From Prostheceraeus crozeri (Eukaryota; Platyhelminthes; Polycladida; Euryleptidae), in contig CAJQUW010005788.1 of assembly GCA_907163375.1 (NCBI GenBank), forward strand, positions 62,001 to 126,000: DNA of 64,000 nt, in the 5' to 3' direction. The notes under the pieces are model-generated. The model ran no database searches, was not told the DNA's origin, and saw nothing but the letters and a program-made list of their open reading frames with translations. Both the position numbers and the translations under genes were made by a program. Shown here piece by piece: positions 36,640 to 46,311 of the stretch (positions within the stretch are counted from its first letter, which is position 1; every line of letters starts with the position of its first letter).

Positions 36640-36665
36640 GGGGTGGATCGCACCCCATGGTAAAC
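36640..36665. repeat. Right subterminal hairpin repeat of the piggyBac element
   Basis: GGGGTG at 36640-36645 pairs with CACCCC at 36651-36656 and continues into ATGGTAAAC, the inverse of the left-end motif TTTACCAT. It lies about 30-55 bp inside the right terminus. Confidence 0.7.
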
Positions 36666-36700
36666 CATGTTACTTTTTTTCTTGGTAAAGTAAGGATTAA

Positions 36701-39700
36701 AGTGAAAGAGGACCTGTTGGACGATTCAGAACCTGTAGTCATGACAAAAGAATCTCGTCTGTGCATACTCATACTGTGCCTCCAAGTTCAGGCGCGACAG
36801 AGTGCTAGTGATGCAGCTCCTGGCTTGTACAATGATAAAGCCGTGAGGCTTTCCTTCGGACACTTTTAGCAGCACCATTTTGACTTGACAGCAGATCGAG
36901 GCCCCAACTTTCAAACTATCAAACCAAAATCCATCAACCAGCAAAGTCATCCATGAGTGGCATTTGTATTTGTTTGGAGTCTCAGTGACGTGGTGCATTT
37001 TTAAAAAGTCATGTGTAATGGGCAAGAAATGTTCGATGTTTTGGATTCTCTGTCCAACATTCAGGGACAAGCACGTGTTATGTCAGTGAAAACCATGTAA
37101 GATGCAGTCATTAGCACCTCGCAGAAAATGATCATTAGCATATTCAAATATACAGGCAGCTGAAATGACGGTCCTTTGCAGCCACAAACATGGATTTCCT
37201 TGCGTCTATCTGAATAAATCTAGAGGTGACAGAATTCTATCTCAACCATTGTTTGTAATGGCAGCAAGTGATAAGGATTGATATGGAGGCTATTTGTCTA
37301 TCTTTGGCTATCTTGATTGGCCAAACACGCGCAATGCATGAAGTTATTCGATCGCATTAAGGGAGCATGCGAGCTGCAATTGTTACATCGGAGACTGAAC
37401 GTATGTCAGTCAGTGAAAATTACATATCTTCGACTCAATCAAATTCATTATATGAAAATACTATTCACACCGTTCGACTCCTTACGATCTAGATTTTCTG
37501 ACTGTACGTTTAATGTGGTGTCGATATCGTAATTCGTCAGAATTCGACTTCAATTTACATTGCGCTCATTGGAAAATTGATTTTCTTGTGTCTAGTATTG
37601 GCCGTGGCCATCAGTATTGAGAAATGTCATCACTAGACACCAACACGCGGACATATCAGTTTGTCTCTGTCCGCGGATAAACAAAAGTAAACTAAGAGAT
37701 GGAAACAGAAATGAAGCATTGCTTAACTTAAGAAGCAAATACTATCAGTTAGGTTGTCCAAGGCAAAACAGGGATATATTGAGTCACTGTGATTGACATG
37801 AGAGGTGCCAAATTACTTGAAGACGAACCTTGTGGCGATCATCAACATGTCAGAAAGCTTGTGTTGTTTGATGTGGTACAAAGTAGTATGGCTCAATATG
37901 AGAAATTCAAACACGTTCGTTCATTATTATGGGTGATATGAGAAAATGTGAGGAATTGGTAAACGGAACTAACCATCCCTGCTATTTGCATAAAAGATGT
38001 TAAATGTTAGTCATCTCAATGTCAAATCCAATTGACATTGATTCAATTTACAAATAATTTAAACTAAAGATTATCCTATTCATTTTGCGACGGCAGTTCC
38101 GAATTACGATTTGATTAAATCCGATTCTACAAAATGTTCCCATTGATCAGCTATTAGACAATCTAGTCGCCCACATTACATAGTCAATTATCAGGATTAT
38201 TGTTTGATGCTGAGTAAAGTACGCAAGCACATTTCATAAATGATCTGAAATTAAATCGGTGGTAGTTAGTTGTGCTTTTGAAATATTTCTTGCAATGTTA
38301 CTTAATATTCATTAAGTTACAAAAACATCAATATTATATTGTAGACATTTGTTCTTCAACGCTGATTCAAATTGTGTTGTCGACTAAGCAATGTTTCAAG
38401 AAAAGCAGATTTGTTGTCACCACCTTAGGTCAAATAATTATTTGCATTTTCCATATAATTTTGGGATTCGCACCAGTCCATCTAGGACATTGAGCCCCAT
38501 CACGAATATGTGAATCAGTGCCTGAAGCAATTGCGCAAAAAGTGATTTCACTTCCCTTCCTGAGCAATTAGTTTCCTATTCAATCGCTTATCCGTGTGAA
38601 AAACTTGTATATATTGTCCAATCAATCTCTGAACAAGACCATCTGTTGTGAAAGGATATAAAGTCGCATCAAATTTCTATCACCCATAATTGATTTCCCT
38701 ATTGAAAGGAACTCATGTCGCAATGTGAAGTTAGATGTAAGGAAAGAGATGCAGTGGAAGATGTACCCTAGAAAAATGCTCAGGATACAAGAAGACGGGA
38801 GCTGAAGATCACATGAAGCAAGCTTAAGACATTATATCGGAGTCGTCCGTAGCAAATGATGAACTTGACAAAGTTTGCGGTCAAAAGGAAAAGACGAAGA
38901 ATCGTGGACAATGTGGTGAACCTAGCACTAAGCGCAAGCATCGAAGACTTAAGTGATTCCTAAAAGACCAAGGACTGAATGAAGTTATTCAGATGTGAAA
39001 TATGTCTTAGTTTAAAGTGTAATCATTAACATGAGAATAAAATACTGTAATCCTAAACATTAGATGGTAAAAATTCTAAAGACAGGGCATTTCTACTGAC
39101 TGAGTCTAAGTATGCCATTTCTACTGACTGAGTTAATGTGACAGATGACGTCAAATCAAGATTAGAGATTTCTAGTCAAATCAAGATGAGACATTTCTAG
39201 TCAAATCAATAGTTTGTTATTTGGCATGATTTATCCCTGCGATATCCGGTTTAGACAGAGGAGTGATTTTGATTAATTACTTCATGTCTGAATATTTTAT
39301 AGCTGGTTACGTCAGCTGAGATGAAATATTCAATTTCAGTGCCGGCTACTTTCAGAACACCAATAAAAATATATTTGTGTGTTTCAGCAGACAGTTACTT
39401 TGGGTTTATGCATGATGATGCTGCTGATGAACCGCAATTCGTCCGACCAGGATTCGAGCAAAAGTCAACTAGAAAGCTCGCAAGTGCTGTTGCTTGATAT
39501 TAACAAATCTGTTTTTTTCCGATAAGGAATTATGAGCAACTTCGAAATATTTACCTGGTAAAGCGGATCGAATCAAAGCATCTTTTGTAACACAGGAGCT
39601 ACTGCGAAAGAGTACCTGCTTAACTTTCTAGCCAACTTGTGCTAGAAGTACAAACCCAAGTTACACGAGTTGTAGTCGGGAAAGAGCTTGATTCCTTATG

Positions 39701-41436
39701 AACTTATTTTGTGACTTTATTTTACCGGTAGACCTATGTATCACATGTTGACAACATGAATTGAGCTCTATGGTTTCTCAACAGAATTTGCTGTGTTCTC
39801 TAAAGTTAATGGATTGCTTATTAGATTTTGCTTCGATTTCGCTGAAATTAAAAGTGATTTTCTGTTTGGGTTATTCAAGCAACATTTATGACTTTCTGAA
39901 AGCCACTTTGAACAAAATCAGTGAAACTAGATGACAGTGTTTTTTAGTAGATACGTCTTTCTTTGAGATTTATCTAGTTTTATAATCTAATCGCGCATTT
40001 TACACTTTGTGTATTGTTATAGACCCTTCATTATGAGCCATCTAAAATTTTTCATCACGTTATCGTGTTTATAATTTCCAGGACCTATCTATGAAAGTTT
40101 TCATATCTTAAGTGACCGATTAGAAAATCATGTATTTTGTATATTGTTCAAGTTTAAGTGGAACTTTTTGCGATACGGGCTTTTCCCATTTTTACAACAG
40201 ATACATCGTTTTCAATGAAAGTATTCAGACTGTAATCTTGTTTTATTTTTCATAATATATTTCATTCACTGAAGAATGAATAAAAACCGTAAGAGTGAAG
40301 CTGCAAGAATGTGCTAACTTACAAAAAAATTGATTAAAATAGATAAATTAAATGTACTGCAAAATAAATACAGGCGATGAAAGTAATGCAAACATGAACT
40401 GACAAAAAGAGTGTCTTTAAAATTGATATAAATTCTGAAGCAGAAAAAAGGGATTATATCAACGATGTCGGAAAGAAGTCTTATTTTCTGCTACCAAATT
40501 TTTTTCGGACTGTGCAAAAAAATGAATTTTGGGTTTGGCAACGCTGATGTGAATCATTGAATATTGGGTGCGCGCCCAGTTCTGAATAGATTGCTGTTAA
40601 AGCGCAAAAAATACAATTCTGGTTGTCAAGTTAACCCACAAGATATATAACTCCAAAATGAATCTTTCTAGTTGTCTCACTTACTCATTTTTTCACATTA
40701 AGATGGTCCATGTTGCGAGTGCGACGATATACTATAATTGTAAATTACTAGAATTACAAGTAAGAATATTATTAATAGAGAAAGAATATCATTATTTGTA
40801 CAATTAAGAATATTTTATAATAGAATATTTCTAAAATTACCATAATACATGTAACTAGAATTACAGCATACATGAATCATGATTCAAAGGAAGTTTGCAC
40901 AAGTAAGACAACAACTCTGAAAGCAATCACATTTAAATATAGAATCTGCAGTCATAAATCTGATAGTTAGGTTCCGTGGTATCTAGCGTGCTACAAAAAT
41001 TACATAGTCCCATCTTTCACAATCGGTAATGACTTAATTCTAAGTCAATCTATATTAGTTCAAATGTGATTGTTACATCTCGTCATCACACTCGCTGAGG
41101 ATTGTGAGTAGATCCTCGCGTATTTTCGTTTCCTCGGATGATGGAAGCCTACTTGCGCAGTGAATAATTCATTTTGTTTCACGTTTCCAATCCTCTGTAG
41201 GTGAACTCATTGAACACCGTCGTTATTGTCATGCAGGTTGTCTTTTCTGAACATGAATTCGGTGATGGGTATGGAAACGCTCTATGTCGGTGGAATCCGT
41301 GCTTGTCAAGGAATGCAATTTTCATTTCAGGCAAGTAACCTTTTACGCACCTGTGAGTTTGAACTCCCTGGGTTCTGTTTTCTCTTGACTGTACTAACAC
41401 AGGCTCATTTGAAGCCCAGGTTGTATTTATATATAT
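36701..41436. other. Long stretch without recognisable genes
   Basis: AT-rich sequence. 36726-37070 on the minus strand is open for 114 residues, with a phrase KMVLLKVSEGKPHGFIIVQ that looks protein-like, but I do not recognise a family. 38740-38960 and 39385-39500 are slightly GC-richer and may be old coding relics. A perfect short repeat (TTTCTACTGACTGAGT) occurs at about 39087 and 39117. Confidence 0.4.
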
Positions 41437-41546
41437 AAATATATGTAATTATAGTAATTAAATCAATATACATATAATTATATCAATATAATATTAACAT
41501 AATTATATATATACACAGTATATATATATATATATATATATATATT
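41437..41546. repeat. (TA)n-rich microsatellite
   Basis: Runs of ATATATAT with interruptions, densest at 41519-41546. It is one of three TA-rich tracts bordering PLE sequences here (the others near 45410-45437 and 46040-46099). Confidence 0.9.
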
Positions 41547-41811
41547 GGTTGTTAAACGTCTTTTATATGCATGTAATCTTTTATGCATCTTTATTGACAT
41601 TTGATCAATATTTGATATTAGTAATAAAAGATTTAGTTAAGATTTTCTGTGTTTTTTCGCGGACCTTTTTCACCATGTTGCTTCTGTCTACATACCAGTT
41701 ACCCATTGAAATTCATGCAAGAATTGCTTTATGAGCCAGCTGATGCTGCATACAAAGTTGGGTTGAGTAATGAATACACAGAAAAAAATTAAATCTGCGT
41801 AAAACTCTGCC

Positions 41812-44223
41812 GCTCTGAACTTAATCTCGAGATTATTGGCGCAATTTGCAATGTGTTTGCTTACTGTTAATACGGCATAATGTCTGTTGTTAATATGTTG
41901 CTGGTGTACGGTTAATCGGTTTCTGAACATGTCACCGGATTGGCCAATATAATATTTGTTACAACCGTTACAGAATAGAGCGTAAATAATGTTATGGGAA
42001 AGGCAATTCAGATTTTGTTTGATTTTAAACGTTTTCATTTTACCATTTTTGAAATTAATTGTTTCACCTATGATAATGGAACAGCAGCTACATCGTTTGT
42101 CACCACATTTGGTTATTCCTTTGATTGTTTTCCGATTTTTAACATTAGGTTGATTAAGTAGAGATGGAGGTTGTTTATAAGATTTTTTGAAGTTATAATC
42201 TATGAACCGGTTTGATAATTTTAAGCTCTCAGTTGCTGGCTTAATAACTTTGTTGTATGTGTTGGGATTGTTTTTGTTATAACGAGTAGTAAAATATATC
42301 GTTTTCTTTGTGCTTCTTTCAGTGTTTTCTTGCGTTCTTGTTTCCAGTTTAGAGAGATGAGTTTCTGCTTTTTTAAAAGCATTGTCAATTAATGTTAAAG
42401 GATATTTTAGCTTTATCAAATTACCGGTAGTTTTCAGTTTGTGTAATTGAACTACTTTGGCCTTATCATTAGAGACAATCATATGTATACGACGAGCTAA
42501 AGTGAAAGGGATATTTCTCAACGTGTGTGTTGGATGGCTTGAATAGAAGGGATCGTAATTGTAGTTGTTCGTCTTTTTGTAATAGATATCCGTTTCTATA
42601 CCATTTTCACTCTTGTATACTTAAACATCGAAAAAAAATTTAGTTCTCTATCGTTAAATTCCATAGTAAAATTGATAGAGGGATGTAAGTTGTTGACTAA
42701 CTCAAAAAATTGTTTAAATTGCCGAATTTCGTGTCCCATATAATGAAACAATCATAATATATGAAACATATATCGCAACCAATTGTCACTGATTTTAGCG
42801 GAAATGTTTGACTCATAATAATCAGCAATTGTTTGATACATTTTGTTTTCTAGGTACCCCATGACTAAATTCGCATATGTAGGGGCCATGGCTGTGCCCA
42901 TTGCAGTGCCAGAATTCTGAAGGTAGATATCGTCCTCGAAATGAAAATGATTGTTTTTTAGTATAAATTCAATAGAATCCAAGATGAAAGCATTGGAGAA
43001 CCTACTTGAAATCTTTAATCGATGTTTGTATAACCAAAAGTTAATTGCTTCAAGTCCTAATTCGTGAGGTATACTTGTATACAATGATGCAACATCCATA
43101 GAAACAAATATTATGTTAGGGTTGATATCTTGATATTCTCTTAGCTTATGAATAAACATAAATCTGTCTCTGCAGTAACTTTTCATTTCGGGAACTTGTG
43201 GTTTCAGCAGATCATTAATGAATATACTAAGGTGACTTGTTGGACTGTAGCAGGAAGATATGATAGGACGGAATTTTCAATTGCCCGGAGGTTTTAATGT
43301 AATACATCCATAATCGTCAGCTAGATATTTCTCCAAATAATCGTTAATTTTGTGAACTTTCGGTAGACCGTATATATAAGGCATCGCAAAATTGAAATGT
43401 GTCAAATAGTCGAATTCATGTTTTGAGAAGTTACACGTAAACCGAAAATTATAGCAAAGTTTTTTCACCTTTTTCATGGTTTCATAGGGATGATAATCAT
43501 TTATTTTTCTATATATCAATTGATCCAAAAGATGTTCATTTAGCATAGCATTTTTGTAAAAGGTGTAATCCATTATGACGAATATTCCACTCTTATCAGC
43601 CTTTGTAATATGGATGTCTGTCATTTGTTTTAATGCTTCTAAACCATTATATTCCAATTTAGTTAAATTGTAGCTGCTGGGTTTTTGCTCATTTTTAATG
43701 TTACCTACTTTGTTATCAATTAAATCAATAATTTGATCTAGCGCTACATTGTTACCTTTAGGTGGCATAAAATTCGATTTGTCACATCTAATGTCAATCC
43801 ATGGTATGTCATTAGTTGTCACTGTGTCTTCATTGAAATAATCTTCCAAACGTAGAGATCTACAGAAATTAACTGTATCATATTCGAATTCGTCTGTGTT
43901 TCTCCGTGGAATTGGAGCAAATTTGATACCTTTACACAGTACTGATTTACATTTGTCATCTAATTCCCTCGATGATAAATTAATTGTAGAGACATTGTTT
44001 ACTATAAAAAAAGGAAACCCATTGACTTCATTGTTGTCGTTTACATGGTCTTCGTTTTCGTTTTCAAAATTCGAATAATTATCGAAATATGTTTTTGAAT
44101 CATTCCACCATTCAAAATGTCCATTATTATGTCCAAATCTGTTTCTGTTATTAGTTTGATTGTAATTAGTTCTTTTAAATTGATTTCTTCTGTCGTATGG
44201 ATTTTGATTTCTTCCGAACTTTT
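41812..44223 (-). pseudogene. PLE family A, minus-strand copy (RT and partial GIY-YIG)
   Basis: Read leftward it starts with an N/R/Y-rich basic region (FKRTNYNQTNNRNRFGHNN). It continues in the same frame into the PLE N-terminal motif INLSSRELDDK...KGIKFAPIP, then ADKSGIFVIMDYTFY and MPYIYGLPKVHK. RT motifs follow (SMDVASLYTSIPHELG, GTAMGTAMAPTYANL). Damage: an in-frame TGA at about 43274, a wrecked YxDD motif at 42750-42775 (only YYDCFIIW is readable in a shifted frame), and a TAA in the DV*VYKSENG block at about 42622. The C-terminal nuclease region keeps CGDKRCSCC and YALFCNGCNKYYIG but is cut near 41812 before the catalytic Glu region. The enzyme is dead in both domains. Confidence 0.88.
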
Positions 44224-45226
44224 TTGAGTTAGTCAACAACTTACATCCCTCTATCAATTTTACTATGGAATTTAACGATAGAGAACTAAATTTTTTTTCG
44301 ATGTTTAAGTATACAAGAGTGAAAATGGTATAGAAACGGATATCTATTACAAAAAGACGAACAACTACAATTACGATCCCTTCTATTCAAGCCATCCAAC
44401 ACACACGTTGAGAAATATCCCTTTCACTTTAGCTCGTCGTATACATATGATTGTCTCTAATGATAAGGCCAAAGTAGTTCAATTACACAAACTGAAAACT
44501 ACCGGTAATTTGATAAAGCTAAAATATCCTTTAACATTAATTGACAATGCTTTTAAAAAAGCAGAAACTCATCTCTCTAAACTGGAAACAAGAACGCAAG
44601 AAAACACTGAAAGAAGCACAAAGAAAACGATATATTTTACTACTCGTTATAACAAAAACAATCCCAACATATACAACAAAGTTATTAAGCCAGCAACTGA
44701 GAGCTTAAAATTATCAAACCGGTTCATGGATTATAACTTCAAAAAATCTTATAAACAACCTCCATCTCTACTTAATCAACCTAATGTTAAAAATCGGAAA
44801 ACAATTAAAGGAATAACCAAATGTGGTGACAAACGATGTAGCTGCTGTTCCATTATCATAGAAGGTGAAACAATTAATTTCAAAAATGGTAAAATGAAAA
44901 CGTTTAAAATCAAACAAAATCTGAATTGCCTTTCCCATAACATTATTTACGCTCTATTCTGTAACGGTTGTAACAAATATTATATTGGCCAATCCGGTGA
45001 CATGTTCAGAAACCGATTAACCGTACACCAGCAACAAATTAACAACAGACATTATGCCGTATTAACAGTAAGTAAACACATTGCAAATTGCGCCAATAAT
45101 CTCGCTATTAAGTTCAGAGCAGCTCCCTTTTACCAGATGCCACCAAGTTGCAATAGGATTGCTAGGGAGAAGAAAGAAAAATATTTCATTACTATGCTTA
45201 AGCCAGACCTTAATTCTGATACGTGA
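44224..45226 (+). pseudogene. PLE family A, plus-strand partial copy (RT end and GIY-YIG)
   Basis: This copy starts inside the RT (FELVNNLHPSINFTMEFNDR) exactly where the minus-strand copy ends, head to head. It shares the same TAA in the DV*VYKSENG block (about 44307). Beyond that the reading is open to TGA at 45224: TLRNIPFTLARRIHMIV, the zinc-like CGDKRCSCC module, then the GIY-YIG nuclease. The nuclease has YALFCNGCNKYYIGQSGDMF, the Arg/His of RNRLTVHQQ and the Glu-bearing REKKEKYFITMLKPDLN. GIY-YIG endonucleases nick DNA to prime PLE reverse transcription. The domain looks complete here, but the RT is mostly missing. Confidence 0.88.
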
Positions 45227-45331
45227 ATTATTTTTCGTTTAATCTCTATGCTCAAAGGTAGCCATGTAATAAGTTTATATTTTTGTAGATTTCTATTATG
45301 ATGTAGCCTTATTTTTAAAAAATAAAGCATT

Positions 45332-45376
45332 ATTCCCTTGAAAAGTCTCGAGAAGAGACGATACCGGTAGGGAAAT
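45332..45376 (+). ncRNA. Decayed hammerhead-like motif, PLE family A 3' end
   Basis: Stem I TTCCC (45333-45337) pairs with GGGAA (45370-45374). The core reads TTGAAAA where CTGANGA is expected. Stem II is GTCTC/GAGAC (45345-45349, 45355-45359). GATA replaces GAAA. Stem III is the palindrome ACCGGT (45363-45368), followed by A at the cleavage position. Layout matches the other PLE motifs here, with three core bases lost, so probably inactive. Confidence 0.6.
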
Positions 45377-45436
45377 ACTTAGATTGTTTTGATTTGGGTT
45401 AATCATTTCTTATATATATATGTATACAGTATATAT

Positions 45437-45677
45437 ATGGTGACCATTTTCGCTCTAGGATCAGAGTACATCGCCAACAAGTTCGGTGCAAGAGCTACCA
45501 AAATCTTCTTGTAAGCGAACATATATCGATATGTGCGAAAGATCATAAGCCTCCCTTTTACGCTATGCCACTTGTCAAATTACTAAGTAATAGTAGTAGG
45601 TTTGTACGAGAGGAAAAAGAAAAGCGATGCATTAAAATCTTAAAACCATCATTGAATAAGATGATTGATAAGTGAGC
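45437..45677 (+). pseudogene. PLE family D, 3' fragment with the end of a GIY-YIG domain
   Basis: The translation gives RVHRQQ, LLVSEHISICAKDHKPP, FYAMPLVKLLSNSSRF and REEKEKRCIKILKPSLN, ending at a TGA near 45677. This matches the second half of the PLE nuclease (His/Arg helix, S.H...C segment, then the Glu-containing RE.EK....LKP.LN block). It differs in sequence from families A, B and C, so it is a separate family truncated at its 5' side in a TA-rich tract. Confidence 0.75.
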
Positions 45678-45792
45678 TATGTTATTATCTATTTTTATTA
45701 CTGATTTCTATTCCTATATTCTACGAGATTCGATGCACTGATTTTGAAATTTATGTTGTGTAGTATATACTGTACTATGAATAAATTTATTT

Positions 45793-45833
45793 GCCCGTGA
45801 CAAGCCTGACTGACAGGTGAAACCGGTTTGGGC
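45793..45833 (+). ncRNA. Degenerate hammerhead-like motif, PLE family D 3' end
   Basis: GCCC (45793-45796) faces GGGC (45830-45833) as stem I, with one extra T. The core is GTGACAA. Stem II is GCCTG/CAGGT with a G-T wobble (45804-45808, 45814-45818). GAAA is intact at 45819-45822, and stem III is the palindrome ACCGGT (45822-45827). Two core positions deviate from the active consensus. Confidence 0.5.
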
Positions 45834-46039
45834 TATATCATTTGTTTTTCTTTGCAATTTCTGAATGATTTTATTTTCACTTATTTTTGTCCATTTTGAA
45901 ATTACTTCTCTTTGTTTATACATATATATGTTTATGCTGACGATTTCTATATATTTATATATTGTTGTCTGATGATCGGTGGCATTCATGTCATCCGTGA
46001 AACTTTAAGAAACAACAATGAATGATCTAGCTGAAATTT

Positions 46040-46042
46040 TAT

Positions 46043-46099
<57 letters not shown>
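46040..46099. repeat. (TA)n microsatellite at the 3' end of PLE B1
   Basis: Nearly pure TA repeats with one interruption. The 3' end of the minus-strand B1 copy (GTTCT on its sense strand) joins it directly at 46100. Confidence 0.95.
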
Positions 46100-46103
<4 letters not shown>

Positions 46104-46199
46104 CAATAATAGTAAGAACTCAGTATTTGGAAATGTATATAAAAAGTTTGAATGCAAAAAACCAAACGAATGAAACTTTCAAGAAAACTTGATTTTTCA

Positions 46200-46241
46200 G
46201 CACGAGCGCTTTCATGTATTGTGCATACAATCTTCAGGTGC
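46200..46241 (-). ncRNA. Hammerhead ribozyme motif, B1 3' region
   Basis: On the minus strand: stem I GCAC (46241-46238), core CTGAAGA, stem II TGTAT-GCACA-ATACA, GAAA, stem III palindrome AGCGCT, C at the cleavage position, then GTGC (46203-46200) closing stem I. All universally conserved core bases are present. Confidence 0.8.
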
Positions 46242-46311
46242 ATAAAAGTGACATCAAAATCTTTTTAAAATTCATATCAGTACATACATAAAAAGTTCAT
46301 AGAAATTCATG

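Larger units (their letters stand above)
34399..36696 (-). mobile_element. piggyBac element with TTAA target sites
   Basis: The left end reads TTAA (34395-34398) then CCCTTACTTTACC. The right end reads GGTAAAGTAAGGA then TTAA (36697-36700). These are 13-nt inverted repeats with one mismatch and the canonical TTAA duplication of piggyBac. The 2.3-kb interior carries a decayed transposase on the minus strand. A subterminal hairpin motif occurs twice at the left and once, inverted, at the right. A tRNA-like sequence lies in the 5' part. Confidence 0.92.

Noticed and set aside
43896-44078. Frame opposite PLE family A and similar short frames opposite other PLE genes
   Set aside because: Antisense shadows.
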